A stretch of 33,376 nt of DNA from NCBI GenBank assembly GCA_026398935.1, contig JAPLRW010000216.1, forward strand, positions 1 through 33,376, written 5' to 3'. Shown one piece after another: positions 1 to 9,175 of this stretch; position 1 is the first letter of the stretch; each line of letters opens with the position of its first letter. The stretch comes from Methylococcales bacterium (GTDB lineage Bacteria; Pseudomonadota; Gammaproteobacteria; Methylococcales; Methylomonadaceae). A program made the translations under genes and the position numbers. Under the pieces are notes generated by a model, which made no database searches, had not been told where the DNA came from, and saw only the letters and a program-made list of their open reading frames with translations.

Positions 1-1
1 A

Positions 2-1108
2 GTGACCGATATTGTTGAAAAAGAAATGTATACCTTTGATGACCGTAACGGAGAATCTCTGACCTTGCGTCCAGAAGGCACTGCGGGATGCTTGCGAGCC
101 TGTTTGGAACAAGGATTGTTGCATAATCAAATTCAACGCTTGTGGTATTACGGCCCTAGGTTTCGGCATGAACGTCCGCAAAAAGGCCGTTATCGGCAGT
201 TTTATCAATTGGGGATTGAAACCTATGGTATGGCGGGGCCGGATATTGACACTGAAATTCTGCTGCTCACTGATCGGCTGTGGCGACAATTAGGTATCCG
301 CGATAAGTTGGAATTACAACTGAATTCATTGGGATCTATTGAGGAACGCTTAGTTTATCGTGAGCAATTGGTAGCGTATTTTTCCCAGTATCCTGAGCTA
401 TTAGATGAAGACAGTCAGCGCCGATTGCTGACTAATCCCTTACGAATTTTGGATACTAAAAATCCTGACATGCAAGCATTGGTGGCAGGTGCGCCAGAAT
501 TGATGGATTGCCTAGGGACTGAAAGCCTAGAGCATTTTCAAACGATCACGGCACGGTTGGATAAATTAGGCGTGGCTTACCGCATTAATACACGCTTAGT
601 ACGTGGATTGGATTATTATTCTAAAACGGTTTTTGAATGGGTAACCACTGAATTAGGCGCACAAGGCACAGTTTGTGCGGGCGGTCGCTATGATGGCCTC
701 GTTGCACAATTAGGCGGTAAACCTAACTACGCCATTGGTTTTGCCATGGGTATGGAACGCTTGTTGTCCTTGATGGAAATGTTACCTGACCTGTCTATTG
801 AATCCACCGTTGATGTGTATATGATCTTGGTGGGTGAGCAGGCGGAGGAGGAGGGCTTACTGTTTTCAGAAGCTGTTCGTACTGCCTTACCGGGATTAAA
901 ATTACTGGTTAATTGCGGTGGCGGCAGCATTAAAAGCCAATTCAAAAAAGCGGATAAAAGCGCCGCGCACTATGCGTTAATCATCGGTGAAGACGAAGCG
1001 CTAAATGCGCAAGTTAGCCTTAAATCTTTACGCACGGACATGTCGCAACAAACCTTGTCCCAAGCCGAGATTGTTGAGTATTTACGCGAACAGTTTAAAC
1101 AGCACTGA
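2..1108 (+). CDS. hisS: Histidyl-tRNA synthetase, 5' end missing
   Basis: Class II aminoacyl-tRNA synthetase that charges tRNA-His in the cytoplasm. The reading frame is already open at the window edge, and the GTG at base 2 is an internal Val codon. By comparison with the E. coli protein about 58 N-terminal residues, including motif 1, lie outside the window. Visible class II features are the motif 2 region ([19 protein letters not shown]), the HisA signature [15 protein letters not shown], the glycine-rich CAGGRYDGL and motif 3 ([11 protein letters not shown]). The C-terminal anticodon-binding domain follows ([17 protein letters not shown]). It is followed after 64 bases by yfgM, bamB and der, a common gammaproteobacterial order. 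No truncation is seen other than the window edge. Confidence 0.97.
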   Translation: MTDIVEKEMYTFDDRNGESLTLRPEGTAGCLRACLEQGLLHNQIQRLWYYGPRFRHERPQKGRYRQFYQLGIETYGMAGPDIDTEILLLTDRLWRQLGIRDKLELQLNSLGSIEERLVYREQLVAYFSQYPELLDEDSQRRLLTNPLRILDTKNPDMQALVAGAPELMDCLGTESLEHFQTITARLDKLGVAYRINTRLVRGLDYYSKTVFEWVTTELGAQGTVCAGGRYDGLVAQLGGKPNYAIGFAMGMERLLSLMEMLPDLSIESTVDVYMILVGEQAEEEGLLFSEAVRTALPGLKLLVNCGGGSIKSQFKKADKSAAHYALIIGEDEALNAQVSLKSLRTDMSQQTLSQAEIVEYLREQFKQH

Positions 1109-1172
1109 TTTATGGTTGCATGGTTAATGCAGCATTCAATCACCCCTAATAACCTAGTATAGAGATTAAAAA

Positions 1173-1901
1173 GTGGCTATTTACGATACTGAAGAAGAAC
1201 AAGTTGAAGCGGTAAAGCGTTGGTGGAAAGAAAATTCACAATCCGTCATTATTGGCGTTATTGTGGGTGTCGGCTTAATTTTTGGAGTTAATTTCTGGAA
1301 ATCACAGCAGCATGAAAAAATGGTGCAAGCCTCGTTGATGTACGAGAACTTGATGACTGCGGATACGCAAGGTAAAGCGGATGATGTTGACAAGCTGGCA
1401 CAAAGCTTAGGGTTGCAATACGGTTCGACAGCCTACGCAGGGTATGCTGCACTTTTTCAAGCAAAAGCTAAAGTACAACAAGGCGATATTCCTGCGGCAA
1501 AAGCTATTTTGGAAAAAACCATTGCCACTGCTGATGACAGTTTAAAAAATGTGGCCAAAATTCGCTTGATTAATTTAATGCTCGCGACGGGTGAATATGA
1601 ACAAGGTTTAAAACGTATTTCTGAGACTGATGCATCGTCTATGCAAGGCTTTAGCAGTAACTATGAAGAGCTGAAAGGCGATTTATATGTGGCGCTTAAC
1701 CGCATTGAAGAAGCCAGAACAGCCTATGAAGCGGCACTACGGGAAGGTGGAGCATCACCGCTTTTACAGTTTAAACTGGATGATATAACGGCATCACCAG
1801 TAAAACCACCCGCAATGGGCGATAACAGCGCACCAACGGCTGCGCCCGTGAGTGCTGCAACATCGACTCCCGCTGCTGAACCTGCTGCTGATAAAAAATA
1901 A
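1173..1901 (+). CDS. yfgM: YfgM-like SecYEG-associated membrane protein with TPR repeats
   Basis: A 242-residue single-span inner-membrane protein with a periplasmic tetratricopeptide region. In E. coli the homologue sits at the SecYEG translocon with PpiD and helps periplasmic chaperone traffic. A short cytoplasmic tail contains the family-typical YDTEEEQVEAVKRWW, one membrane helix covers about residues 24-42, and helical TPR-like repeats run to about residue 205. The last 35 or so residues are an Ala/Pro/Thr-rich low-complexity tail. The start is a GTG codon at 1173, chosen because MAIYDTEEEQ matches the family N-terminus. The gene lies 13 bases before bamB, probably in one transcript. Confidence 0.9.
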   Translation: MAIYDTEEEQVEAVKRWWKENSQSVIIGVIVGVGLIFGVNFWKSQQHEKMVQASLMYENLMTADTQGKADDVDKLAQSLGLQYGSTAYAGYAALFQAKAKVQQGDIPAAKAILEKTIATADDSLKNVAKIRLINLMLATGEYEQGLKRISETDASSMQGFSSNYEELKGDLYVALNRIEEARTAYEAALREGGASPLLQFKLDDITASPVKPPAMGDNSAPTAAPVSAATSTPAAEPAADKK

Positions 1902-1914
1902 ACCGTAAACACTC

Positions 1915-3099
1915 ATGCGAAAAATAGCCCTTTTATTAATCAGTCTTAGTCTCGCTGGTTGCAGCATAGTAGAAACTTTAGATGATGCTGTTACTGGCGT
2001 GTCTGACTCTATTTTTGGTGCGGATAATCTTGAACCGCCCGCGGTATTGATTGAATATACCCCTGAGCTGCAAACAGAACTGTTGTGGAAAGAAAGCATC
2101 GGTGTAGGGCCTGGCGCGCGTTACCTTAAATTATCGCCGATTGTAACCAACAGCAGCCTTTTTATAGCGGACAGTGAAGGGTTGGTAAAAGCGTTAGATC
2201 CGCGTACGGGTGATGAGCAATGGGAAGTTGAAACGGGCTTTCCTTTGTCCGCAGGGCCTAGTTTAGGTGAAACTGCGTTGATAGTTGCCAGTAGTCATGC
2301 TGAAGTGGTCGCCCTTAATCCTAAAAATGGACAACAGCTTTGGAAAACCAGAGTGTCCAGTGAAGTGTTATCGGTTCCGGTTATCGCTGATGGCATCGTT
2401 ATTATCCGATCCATTGATGGTCACATGGTGGCATTAAATGAACGCGATGGGCATAAGTTGTGGGATTTTGATCGCAACGTACCGGCATTAAGTTTACGCG
2501 GCAGTGGTACGCCCGTTGTTGAGGGCGATGTACTGTTAGGTGGATTTGACAATGGTAAGTTACTCGCCTTGCGCCTTAAAGATGGGCGACAAATTTGGGA
2601 AGTCAGTATTGCAATGCCTCAAGGGCGCTCGGAAGTAGAGCGTTTGGTTGATTTGGACTCTGATCCGCTCATAAAAGACGGCGTTATTTTTATTGCCAGT
2701 TATCAAGGCGGAATTAGCGCGGCACAGACAAACAATGGCAATATCGTCTGGCGGAATGAAGATATTTCAGCGTATGCAGGCATGAGCCTGAACGGACGCT
2801 ACCTGTATGTGACTGACGCATCCAGTGATGTATTTCAGCTGGATCACCGCAGTGGCGCATCGCTTTGGAAACAAAAAGATTTGCATCAGCGCAGATTAAC
2901 ATCGGCCGTGTCTTACGCAGAATATGTTGTTGTCGGTGATTTTGAAGGGTATGTACATTGGTTGTCGGTAACGGATGGTCGTCAATTAGGACGCGTGCAA
3001 GTGGATTCCGAAGCGATTACCGTTGCACCCGTAGTGAAAGATAATATTGTGTACGTCTATGCAAAAGACGGCACACTTGCAGCCTTAAGGGCGCGGTAG
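1915..3099 (+). CDS. bamB: Outer-membrane assembly lipoprotein BamB
   Basis: A component of the BAM complex that inserts beta-barrel proteins into the outer membrane. The 394-residue product starts with a lipoprotein signal peptide, with lipobox LAGC and acylated Cys at residue 16. PQQ-like beta-propeller repeats follow, with recurring motifs such as VKALDPRTGDEQWEVE, VVALNPKNGQQLWK and MVALNERDGHKLW, as expected for the eight-bladed propeller. Length is normal for the family. It is 13 bases after yfgM and 6 bases before der, in the usual gammaproteobacterial order. Confidence 0.95.
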   Translation: MRKIALLLISLSLAGCSIVETLDDAVTGVSDSIFGADNLEPPAVLIEYTPELQTELLWKESIGVGPGARYLKLSPIVTNSSLFIADSEGLVKALDPRTGDEQWEVETGFPLSAGPSLGETALIVASSHAEVVALNPKNGQQLWKTRVSSEVLSVPVIADGIVIIRSIDGHMVALNERDGHKLWDFDRNVPALSLRGSGTPVVEGDVLLGGFDNGKLLALRLKDGRQIWEVSIAMPQGRSEVERLVDLDSDPLIKDGVIFIASYQGGISAAQTNNGNIVWRNEDISAYAGMSLNGRYLYVTDASSDVFQLDHRSGASLWKQKDLHQRRLTSAVSYAEYVVVGDFEGYVHWLSVTDGRQLGRVQVDSEAITVAPVVKDNIVYVYAKDGTLAALRAR

Positions 3100-3105
3100 A
3101 ATAAA

Positions 3106-4524
3106 ATGTTACCTGTAATAGCCCTCGTTGGGCGTCCAAATGTTGGTAAATCAACATTGTTTAATTATTTAACCCGTAGCCGTGAAGCCTTAGTGGCCGA
3201 CTACCCAGGGTTAACCCGTGACCGTCAATATGGACGCGTTAGACGCGGCAATCGTGACTGTTTGGTTGTTGATACTGGCGGTATCGCCGATGATGCAGCT
3301 GGTGTCGATAATTTCGCCAAAAAACAAGTCGAAATAGCCTTGGAAGAAGCGGATGTTGTCTTCTTTATGGTGGATGCCCGCGAAGGCATTAATGCGTCTG
3401 ATCAAGTGATTGCTGATTCCCTGCGTAAGTTAGGTAAGCCTATCATCTTGGTTACTAACAAGGTTGATGGCCTAAATGCCGATGTTGTAAAAAATGACTT
3501 TTACGACTTAGCGCTGGGCGAGCCGATGGCTATTGCTGCCTCGCATGGTCGCGGTGTTACCGAGTTACTGGCGTGTATTGATAGCATTGTGCCGGAAACC
3601 GAAGCGCCGGAAGCGGAAGCTGATTTAGGCATCGCTATTGCGATTGTCGGTCGACCTAATGTCGGTAAATCGACGTTAGTCAACCGTTTACTGGGTGAAG
3701 AACGTGTAGTGGTGTTTGATGAGCCGGGTACAACACGGGACAGCATCTTTATTCCTTTTGAGCGTAATGATCGAAAATTCACCCTCATTGATACTGCTGG
3801 TATGCGTCGACGCTCTAAGATTGCTTTAGTCGTTGAAAAGTTCAGTGTCATTAAGTCCTTGCAAGCCATTGAAAAAGCCAATGTCGTTATCTATGTGATC
3901 GATGCCAGTGAAGGCATTACCGATCAAGATGCACATTTGTTAGGATTGGTTTTAGAAGCCGGACGCGCACTGATTATTGGTTTAAATAAATGGGATGGCT
4001 TAGACGCCGATCAGCGAGACCTGATTAAACGGCAGTTGGATGTAAAACTGCCCTTTTTAGATTTTGCCGAAAAGCACCCGATCTCAGCCCTGCATGGCAG
4101 CGGCGTGGGTAAATTATTTGATGTTGTACATAAATTGTACGATGCCACTATGATTGACATGTCTACCCCGGCATTAAGTAAGCTGCTGCAAGAAGCGACA
4201 AAAACGCATCAGCCGCCGTTAATCAATGGTCGCCGTATCAAACTGAAATACGCGCATCAAGGGGGAAAAAATCCCCCGATCATTATTATTCATGGCATAC
4301 AAACCGATGCGGTGCCGGGTTCGTATAAAGGGTATTTAGTCAATTTTTTCAGACAAAAGCTGAAATTATTAGGTACACCGATCCGTATAGAATTTAGATC
4401 ACCGCCGAATCCGTTTGATACCAAGAAGTATGAAGACAAGAAACGCCCCTTAACTTTTAGGGAAGAAAAACAAAATAAACGCTTGCCGCAGCATCTTAGA
4501 AACAAAAGTAAAACAGATAAATAA
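3106..4524 (+). CDS. der: Ribosome-assembly GTPase Der (EngA)
   Basis: Tandem-GTPase factor needed for maturation of the 50S ribosomal subunit. The 472-residue protein has two G domains: the first with GRPNVGKS at residues 9-16 and DTGG, the second with [23 protein letters not shown] and NKWD. A C-terminal KH-like domain and a basic tail ([17 protein letters not shown]) complete it. All nucleotide-binding motifs look intact. It begins 6 bases after the bamB stop, so it is almost certainly cotranscribed and perhaps translationally coupled. No clear terminator was seen after it. Confidence 0.97.
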   Translation: MLPVIALVGRPNVGKSTLFNYLTRSREALVADYPGLTRDRQYGRVRRGNRDCLVVDTGGIADDAAGVDNFAKKQVEIALEEADVVFFMVDAREGINASDQVIADSLRKLGKPIILVTNKVDGLNADVVKNDFYDLALGEPMAIAASHGRGVTELLACIDSIVPETEAPEAEADLGIAIAIVGRPNVGKSTLVNRLLGEERVVVFDEPGTTRDSIFIPFERNDRKFTLIDTAGMRRRSKIALVVEKFSVIKSLQAIEKANVVIYVIDASEGITDQDAHLLGLVLEAGRALIIGLNKWDGLDADQRDLIKRQLDVKLPFLDFAEKHPISALHGSGVGKLFDVVHKLYDATMIDMSTPALSKLLQEATKTHQPPLINGRRIKLKYAHQGGKNPPIIIIHGIQTDAVPGSYKGYLVNFFRQKLKLLGTPIRIEFRSPPNPFDTKKYEDKKRPLTFREEKQNKRLPQHLRNKSKTDK

Positions 4525-4615
4525 AGTTGTGTTATGTATGACGTAACCCTTCTTTTGTTGAGGTTCTGTATTTGAAGTAATATAGGCGTAGGGTGAACAA
4601 CACTTTTATGCCATC

Positions 4616-4650
4616 ATGTCCTCGGGTACACGCTGAACAAATAAACGCTG
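4616..4650. repeat. Imperfect direct repeat, left copy
   Basis: A 35-bp element ending in a 15-base stretch (CTGAACAAATAAACG) that is identical in a second copy at 5549-5583. The two copies agree at 28 of 35 positions and point the same way. They flank the acyltransferase-like gene at 4737-5459. A weaker similarity (GTGAACA...TTTATG) extends upstream with a gap of about 7 bases. Confidence 0.75.
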
Positions 4651-4736
4651 TATTCGAGGGTACTTGTGACCTTTAGGTTTATAAAGGCAAAAACCTCTGT
4701 ATGCCCTATATCTACATGGCTATTTAAACAGTAAAT

Positions 4737-5459
4737 ATGACTTTTTCAAATGCGAAGAAACTGCTTAATACCCTCAAGCAGGTTTTAAAGTTATCTTTTA
4801 TTGAAATTAAATTTTCCGGATATAACGAAGAAAACCGAGAGAATTATCAACAAACGTTTAAATGTCTTACCGCTCCCCATCCGAGGTTTAAAATCATTAA
4901 GCATAAAGTGATCGGGGTAGCATTATTTGATTTGTCACGGTATAAAGATTTCCCCAGCTATTATCAATCAGTTAATGGCAAAAACTCTGCAGCCTATTAT
5001 TCCCGAAAAGCAATAAAAAATCAGTTCGTATTTAAAGAAATTGAGCGAAACGATTATATTCATGACATTCATGTCATTAACAATTCATCAGAATATAGAC
5101 AAGGTAAAAAAATGCCTTGTGCATACACAGACAAGAAAGACCACTATAGCCATATATCCAATTATCGCTATTTTGGCGTTCTCGATACAGAGGGTAGGCT
5201 GGTGTCTTATTGTTATGTTGCTTTCTATGGAGAATTTGCCTTTATTACTAATATACTCGGACATAAGCATTTTTTAAATTATGGGATCATGTATTTAATG
5301 ATGCTTGAAATTAATAAACTCATGTTGACTAGTTACAGGGAAAATGGCTTGAGATTTGTTATGTATGACACGTATTTTGGTGCGAGTGAGGGCTTGAAAA
5401 AATTCAAACAAAAATTAGGATTTCAACCCTTTCACGTAAAATGGCTTTGGCAAGATTAG
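4737..5459 (+). CDS. Uncharacterised protein, possible GNAT/FemAB-like acyltransferase
   Basis: A 240-residue soluble protein that I do not firmly recognise. The second half (YRYFGVLDTEGRLVSYCYVA, then FAFITNILGHKHFLNYGIMYLMM) has the strand-helix pattern of the acyl-CoA N-acyltransferase fold: a self-reporting beta-hairpin, a central strand, then a helix. The C-terminal LKKFKQKLGFQPF resembles the usual GNAT ending in which a residue cluster precedes 'kGF'. No signal peptide or membrane helix is seen. The first 90 residues are Lys/Asn/Tyr rich. Base composition is clearly more A/T rich than in der or tpx, and the gene sits alone between two imperfect direct repeats, so lateral arrival is plausible. 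Substrate unknown. Confidence 0.6.
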   Translation: MTFSNAKKLLNTLKQVLKLSFIEIKFSGYNEENRENYQQTFKCLTAPHPRFKIIKHKVIGVALFDLSRYKDFPSYYQSVNGKNSAAYYSRKAIKNQFVFKEIERNDYIHDIHVINNSSEYRQGKKMPCAYTDKKDHYSHISNYRYFGVLDTEGRLVSYCYVAFYGEFAFITNILGHKHFLNYGIMYLMMLEINKLMLTSYRENGLRFVMYDTYFGASEGLKKFKQKLGFQPFHVKWLWQD

Positions 5460-5548
5460 CTGACTGGATGGGGTAATATTTTGCTGTCTTTATCTTGATT
5501 TAGCTTGCTTCGATAAGGGCAACAATTAAAAACGTGAACATTGAGTTT

Positions 5549-5583
5549 ATGCTCTTGGGTATGCACTGAACAAATAAACGGTG
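5549..5583. repeat. Imperfect direct repeat, right copy
   Basis: Second copy of the 35-bp element found at 4616-4650, in the same orientation, with 28 of 35 bases matching and the same 15-base core. Its last three bases overlap the left arm of the hairpin at 5581-5602. The pair brackets the orphan gene at 4737-5459. Confidence 0.75.
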
Positions 5584-5602
5584 GGCAAAAAAATTTGCCC
5601 AC
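5581..5602 (-). terminator. Hairpin after the pilin gene
   Basis: Perfect inverted repeat GTGGGCAAA / TTTGCCCAC with a 4-base loop, starting 9 bases beyond the stop codon of the minus-strand pilin gene. Its position and strength suit an intrinsic terminator for the pilin transcript, although the downstream T tract on the minus strand is only moderate. Confidence 0.65.
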
Positions 5603-5610
5603 AGCTCTAA

Positions 5611-6045
5611 TTAACATATTCCAGCTGGCTTACAAGTCCCTGATGCCACCCAAGGTATTTGGCCATTAGTTATTGGCCCAGGAATGGATAAAGCGAAAGA
5701 TTCACCCTCTAAACCATCAACTGATGCACCAGGCGCACCGACAGCCGTTATAACGATAATGCTGCCAAATATTTCGGTGCTGCTTATCCTACCCACTGGC
5801 ACGAAATTATTTGCGGGTATACCAAAAGCCCCTGCATTACAGTCCCCTATATTGGATGTTTCTTGTAAGCAAAGCTCAACGGCTATTTTTAATGGTGATG
5901 AGGCTACAACTATTTCGGAAAATTTCGTTCGCTTGATATAAGTTTTATAGGCGGGTAATGCAATGGACACTAAAATGCCGATAATCGCAACCACAATCAT
6001 TAATTCGATTAAAGTAAAGCCTTGTTGTATTTTTTTAAATGTCAT
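5611..6045 (-). CDS. Type IV pilin (PilA/PilE-like major or minor pilin)
   Basis: A 144-residue type IVa prepilin. The short basic leader MTFKKIQQG is cut by prepilin peptidase before Phe, giving the classic mature start [20 protein letters not shown] with Glu at +5. This hydrophobic helix anchors the subunit and builds the filament core. Four Cys residues lie in the globular part: the [11 protein letters not shown] pair and a C-terminal GTCKPAGIC pair that resembles the D-region disulfide of pilins. The product is short, and no assembly genes (pilB, C, M-Q) are nearby. It lies 39 bases downstream of the exported-protein gene at 6085-6420 on the same strand, so the two are probably cotranscribed. 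Whether it is the main pilin or a minor one cannot be told here. Confidence 0.9.
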   Translation of the reverse strand: MTFKKIQQGFTLIELMIVVAIIGILVSIALPAYKTYIKRTKFSEIVVASSPLKIAVELCLQETSNIGDCNAGAFGIPANNFVPVGRISSTEIFGSIIVITAVGAPGASVDGLEGESFALSIPGPITNGQIPWVASGTCKPAGIC

Positions 6046-6084
6046 AAAGATATTTTATTGTGCCCACTCTGCATTCAAGATAAC

Positions 6085-6420
6085 TTATAACGATTTATAC
6101 AATTCTAAGCTTTTATTTAATAAGGCAGAAGATACTTTAAAGTTGCCTTGTTTAGATTGTATTTGTCCTTCAATAACATTGTCGTTGGCTGCTTTTACGA
6201 CGGCATCATTGCCAGTGATTAGCTCTGAAGCGGCACGCGCTGCTTTTAAATGTAAATTGGCAGATGCAAAATTACTGTCATTGTTATCAATGATCGCTTT
6301 ATCAATATGCGTAATCGCCTCACTGAGACTAACCGCTGAACTCTTCACTTCTGCTTGAACAGGTGCGCCTAAAAACATCGCCATCAGTACGGGTAATGCG
6401 ATTTTCTTGATAACGTTCAT
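6085..6420 (-). CDS. Small exported helical protein of unknown function
   Basis: A 111-residue product with a clear Sec signal peptide (MNVIKKIALPVLMAMFLGAPVQA, cleaved after AQA-like VQA). The mature part is about 88 residues, predicted mostly helical, with two similar helical stretches (ITHIDKAIIDNNDSNFASANLHLKAAR and IEGQIQSKQGNFKVSSALLNKSLELYKSL) that look like short TPR-type hairpins. No Cys in the mature protein, and few His, so it is not an obvious metal-binding SmbP. It precedes the pilin gene by 39 bases on the same strand. Function is unknown. Confidence 0.75.
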   Translation of the reverse strand: MNVIKKIALPVLMAMFLGAPVQAEVKSSAVSLSEAITHIDKAIIDNNDSNFASANLHLKAARAASELITGNDAVVKAANDNVIEGQIQSKQGNFKVSSALLNKSLELYKSL

Positions 6421-6635
6421 GCTATTCCTTGGAAGTTAAGTGATTGAAAAACGATTGTCTTCCATTTTCATCATACAGCATTCATGCGGCGGTTAGTCGA
6501 GTGTTTTTAAATTAACTGGATTTTAGGGCTTTGTATTAGCCATATGCACATTGCACCGTATTACGTCAGTTACTTGCTAAGCCGACCTTGTTTGATTTAA
6601 AGTGCAGCTTACTTTATAACAACATGGAATTTTCA

Positions 6636-7136
6636 ATGGCTACTATCACTTTTCAAGGCAATCCTTTACATACATCGGGTGATTTGCCCAGTGTTGGCAG
6701 TAAAGCACCCGATTTCAGTTTGGTTAACAGCAAACTACAAGATGTTAATCTCAGCACGTATGCCGGTAAAAGAAAGGTGCTGAGTATTTTACCCAGTTTA
6801 GATACACCAACCTGTGCAGCGTCTGCGCGGCAGTTTAATCAGAAAGCCTCGGGTCTGGATAATACCGTAGTGTTGGTGGTTTCTGCGGATTTACCGTTTG
6901 CACAAAATCGGTTTTGTGAAGCCGAAGGCTTGAAACATGTGTTGCCTTTATCAACCTTTCGCTCCACTTTTGCGCGTGATTACGGCGTGCTATTAACTGA
7001 CACGGTTCTGGCAGGATTAACGGCGCGGGCGATTGTGATTATTGATGAAAAGGATACGGTTATTTATACGGAACTGGTGGCTGAAATTGCACACGAGCCA
7101 CATTATGAGCATGCGTTAGCCGCACTGAAGGCGTGA
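6636..7136 (+). CDS. tpx: Thiol peroxidase (atypical 2-Cys peroxiredoxin)
   Basis: Reduces hydrogen peroxide and lipid or alkyl hydroperoxides using thioredoxin. The 166-residue product matches E. coli Tpx along its length. The peroxidatic Cys is residue 60 in [11 protein letters not shown] and the resolving Cys is residue 94 in [11 protein letters not shown], the usual spacing. The start at 6636 ([10 protein letters not shown]) agrees with the family N-terminus. A longer frame from 6588 adds an unsupported leader, and an ATG at 6624 would add four residues. No strong Shine-Dalgarno is seen before any of them. It is divergent from the exported-protein gene, with a 215-base shared intergenic region, and is followed 32 bases later by mutL. 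Confidence 0.95.
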   Translation: MATITFQGNPLHTSGDLPSVGSKAPDFSLVNSKLQDVNLSTYAGKRKVLSILPSLDTPTCAASARQFNQKASGLDNTVVLVVSADLPFAQNRFCEAEGLKHVLPLSTFRSTFARDYGVLLTDTVLAGLTARAIVIIDEKDTVIYTELVAEIAHEPHYEHALAALKA

Positions 7137-7138
7137 TA

Positions 7139-7167
7139 AAATAGCCTAATTTAACGACAGGCTATTT
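7139..7167 (+). promoter_or_regulatory. Stem-loop covering the mutL ribosome-binding site
   Basis: Perfect 9-bp inverted repeat AAATAGCCT / AGGCTATTT with an 11-base loop. It begins 2 bases after the tpx stop and ends 1 base before the mutL ATG, and the only Shine-Dalgarno-like AGG of mutL (7159-7161) lies inside the right arm. It could be a weak terminator for tpx, a structure limiting mutL translation, or both. Confidence 0.55.
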
Positions 7168-7168
7168 C

Positions 7169-8983
7169 ATGCGTATTCATGCTCTTCCTACTCAATTGGT
7201 TAATCAGATTGCCGCTGGTGAAGTGGTCGAGCGTCCCGCCTCCGTTGTTAAAGAATTGGTTGAAAATTGCTTTGATGCTGGTGCAACGCAGATTTTAATC
7301 GAGATTGAGCAAGGTGGGACGCAGCTGATAAAAATTCGGGATAATGGCTGCGGTATTGAAAAAGACGATTTACCACTCTCACTTTCCCGGCATGCCACCA
7401 GTAAAATTGCGACATTAAAGGATTTGGAGCAGGTGCTTAGTATGGGCTTTCGAGGGGAAGCGTTGCCCAGTATCAGTTCGGTGGCGCGCTTAACCTTAAT
7501 TTCACGCGTTGCTGATGCGGATTGCGCTTGGTGCGTGACGGCCGATGGACGTGAACAGGATTTTAATCCGCAACCAGATCCGCATCCTCTCGGGACTACG
7601 GTCGATGTACGGGATTTGTTTTATAACACGCCTGCCCGCCGTAAATTTTTAAAAGCGGAAAAGACTGAATTTGGGCATATTGAAACCTTAATTAAGCGCA
7701 TGGCGCTCAGCCGTTTTGATATTGGTTTTACGCTGCTGCACAATCAACGGGAAGTCCTCAACTTACGTCCGGCGAACAGTGTTTTAGAGCAAGAGCAGCG
7801 CGTGGTCAGTATTTGCGGTGCGGCGTTTATTGATAATGCCATTACTATTGATTTTGCGGCGTCAGGGTTGTCTTTGACTGGCTGGGTGGGTTTACCTACT
7901 TTTTCGCGCAGTCAGCAAGACATGCAGTTTTTTTATGTCAATGGCCGTTTGATTAAAGACCGATTGGTTGCCCACGCGTTAAAACAAGCGTATCAGGATG
8001 TGTTGTATCATGGCCGCCATCCGGTGTTTGTGCTGTATTTAACCCTTGATCCTGCCTTGGTGGATGTCAACGCGCATCCCGCTAAATTGGAAGTGCGCTT
8101 TCGCGAAGGGCGCTTGGTGCATGATTTCTTATTTACTGCTTTACACCGTAGCCTCGCCAATATCAGGCCTGCTGATCAGGTACACAGCGCTGCACAGGTG
8201 GTTGACTATGTTGATACGCCTTTAAATACCTCAACGATGACTGGAGCAGTTGCATCGTCATCCGCAAAAAATCCGGCTTATGCCTATCAATCTCGCCCGC
8301 AACAAAGTGCATTGCCGCAGGGTGTGGAAGAACACATTCAAGGGTATGCTGCGCTCTATCAAGTCGCGACGGCTAATATGCCGCCGCCAGCGCCAGATGT
8401 ACCGCCATTAGGCTATGCGGTAGCACATATACATAATATCTATATTCTGTCTGAAACGCCGGACGGCATTATTCTGGTGGATGCCCATGCGGCGCATGAA
8501 CGTGTCACGTATGAACGACTAAAACTGCTTTATCAGCAAGGCGCTATTGCCAGTCAGCCATTATTGCTGCCCATTAAAATAATCGTCAGTGCGGCGGAAG
8601 CGGATTTAGCCGAGCAGGAGCAGGCGTTTTTTTTAAACCTAGGCTTTGAGCTAACGCGTACTGGGCCTGAAACAGTGGTGTTGCGTGCTGTTCCGGCGTT
8701 ATTAGGGCAGGGCGATATGGAAGGGCTGATTCGTGATGTGTTGGCGGATATTATGGCGCAGGGTATGAGTCTGCGTATTCAGGAAAAAAGCAACGCCATC
8801 CTAGCGAGTGTTGCCTGTCATGGTTCGGTGCGCGCGCAACGGCGTTTAACCGTGCCGGAAATGAATGCCTTATTGCGGGATATGGAAAAAACCGAACGCA
8901 GCGGTCAATGTAATCATGGTCGCCCAACGTGGGTGGCACTCTCTAGGCAAGAGCTGGATAAGTTCTTTTTACGCGGGCAATAA
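7169..8983 (+). CDS. mutL: DNA mismatch repair protein MutL, endonuclease type
   Basis: Couples MutS mismatch recognition to strand removal. The 604-residue protein has an N-terminal GHKL ATPase (IAAGEVVERPASVVKELVEN, DNGCGI, GFRGEALPSISSV), a transducer region with VNAHPAKLEVRF, a linker of about 80 residues rich in Ala, Gln and Pro, and a C-terminal dimerisation domain. The C-terminal domain has the metal-dependent endonuclease pattern D-x-HA-x2-E-x4-E at about residues 438-449 (DAHAAHERVTYE; Ala where the consensus has Gln). Other parts are ACHGSV and CNHGRP near the C-terminus, where CPHGRP is the consensus. The protein therefore probably nicks DNA itself, unlike E. coli MutL, which relies on MutH. 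The start is 32 bases after tpx. Confidence 0.95.
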   Translation: MRIHALPTQLVNQIAAGEVVERPASVVKELVENCFDAGATQILIEIEQGGTQLIKIRDNGCGIEKDDLPLSLSRHATSKIATLKDLEQVLSMGFRGEALPSISSVARLTLISRVADADCAWCVTADGREQDFNPQPDPHPLGTTVDVRDLFYNTPARRKFLKAEKTEFGHIETLIKRMALSRFDIGFTLLHNQREVLNLRPANSVLEQEQRVVSICGAAFIDNAITIDFAASGLSLTGWVGLPTFSRSQQDMQFFYVNGRLIKDRLVAHALKQAYQDVLYHGRHPVFVLYLTLDPALVDVNAHPAKLEVRFREGRLVHDFLFTALHRSLANIRPADQVHSAAQVVDYVDTPLNTSTMTGAVASSSAKNPAYAYQSRPQQSALPQGVEEHIQGYAALYQVATANMPPPAPDVPPLGYAVAHIHNIYILSETPDGIILVDAHAAHERVTYERLKLLYQQGAIASQPLLLPIKIIVSAAEADLAEQEQAFFLNLGFELTRTGPETVVLRAVPALLGQGDMEGLIRDVLADIMAQGMSLRIQEKSNAILASVACHGSVRAQRRLTVPEMNALLRDMEKTERSGQCNHGRPTWVALSRQELDKFFLRGQ

Positions 8984-9047
8984 GTGCAGCAAGCGGGTTG
9001 AACACCTGTTCTTACGGGCGTATTTTTAGTAAGCGCCGCTCATTTCT

Positions 9048-9098
9048 CTGTAAGCGGTGTAAAAAAACCATACAGTGGTTGTTTTACACCGCTTACAG
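9048..9098. terminator. 51-bp near-perfect hairpin after mutL, possible terminator or enhancer site
   Basis: Left arm CTGTAAGCGGTGTAAAA and right arm TTTTACACCGCTTACAG pair perfectly over 17 bp. The inner bases AAACCA/TGGTTG extend this to 23 bp with one mismatch and a TACAG loop. It lies 65 bases after mutL and about 80 bases upstream of the sigma-54-type promoter. It may end mutL transcription. Alternatively, being a palindrome centred about 104 bases before the -24 element, it may be an activator binding site. The stem is not followed by a long T run, which weakens the terminator reading. Confidence 0.6.
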
Positions 9099-9175
9099 AT
9101 TTGTCATTCCAAGCATTCTGTCCAGATAAGCTTATAAATTACTTTTAATCAATTGCTTGTAAAAAATACTAATAG

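Noticed and set aside
1794-2099. Antisense frame spanning the yfgM-bamB junction
   Set aside because: It overlaps two well-supported genes, including the BamB lipobox, and has no recognisable features.
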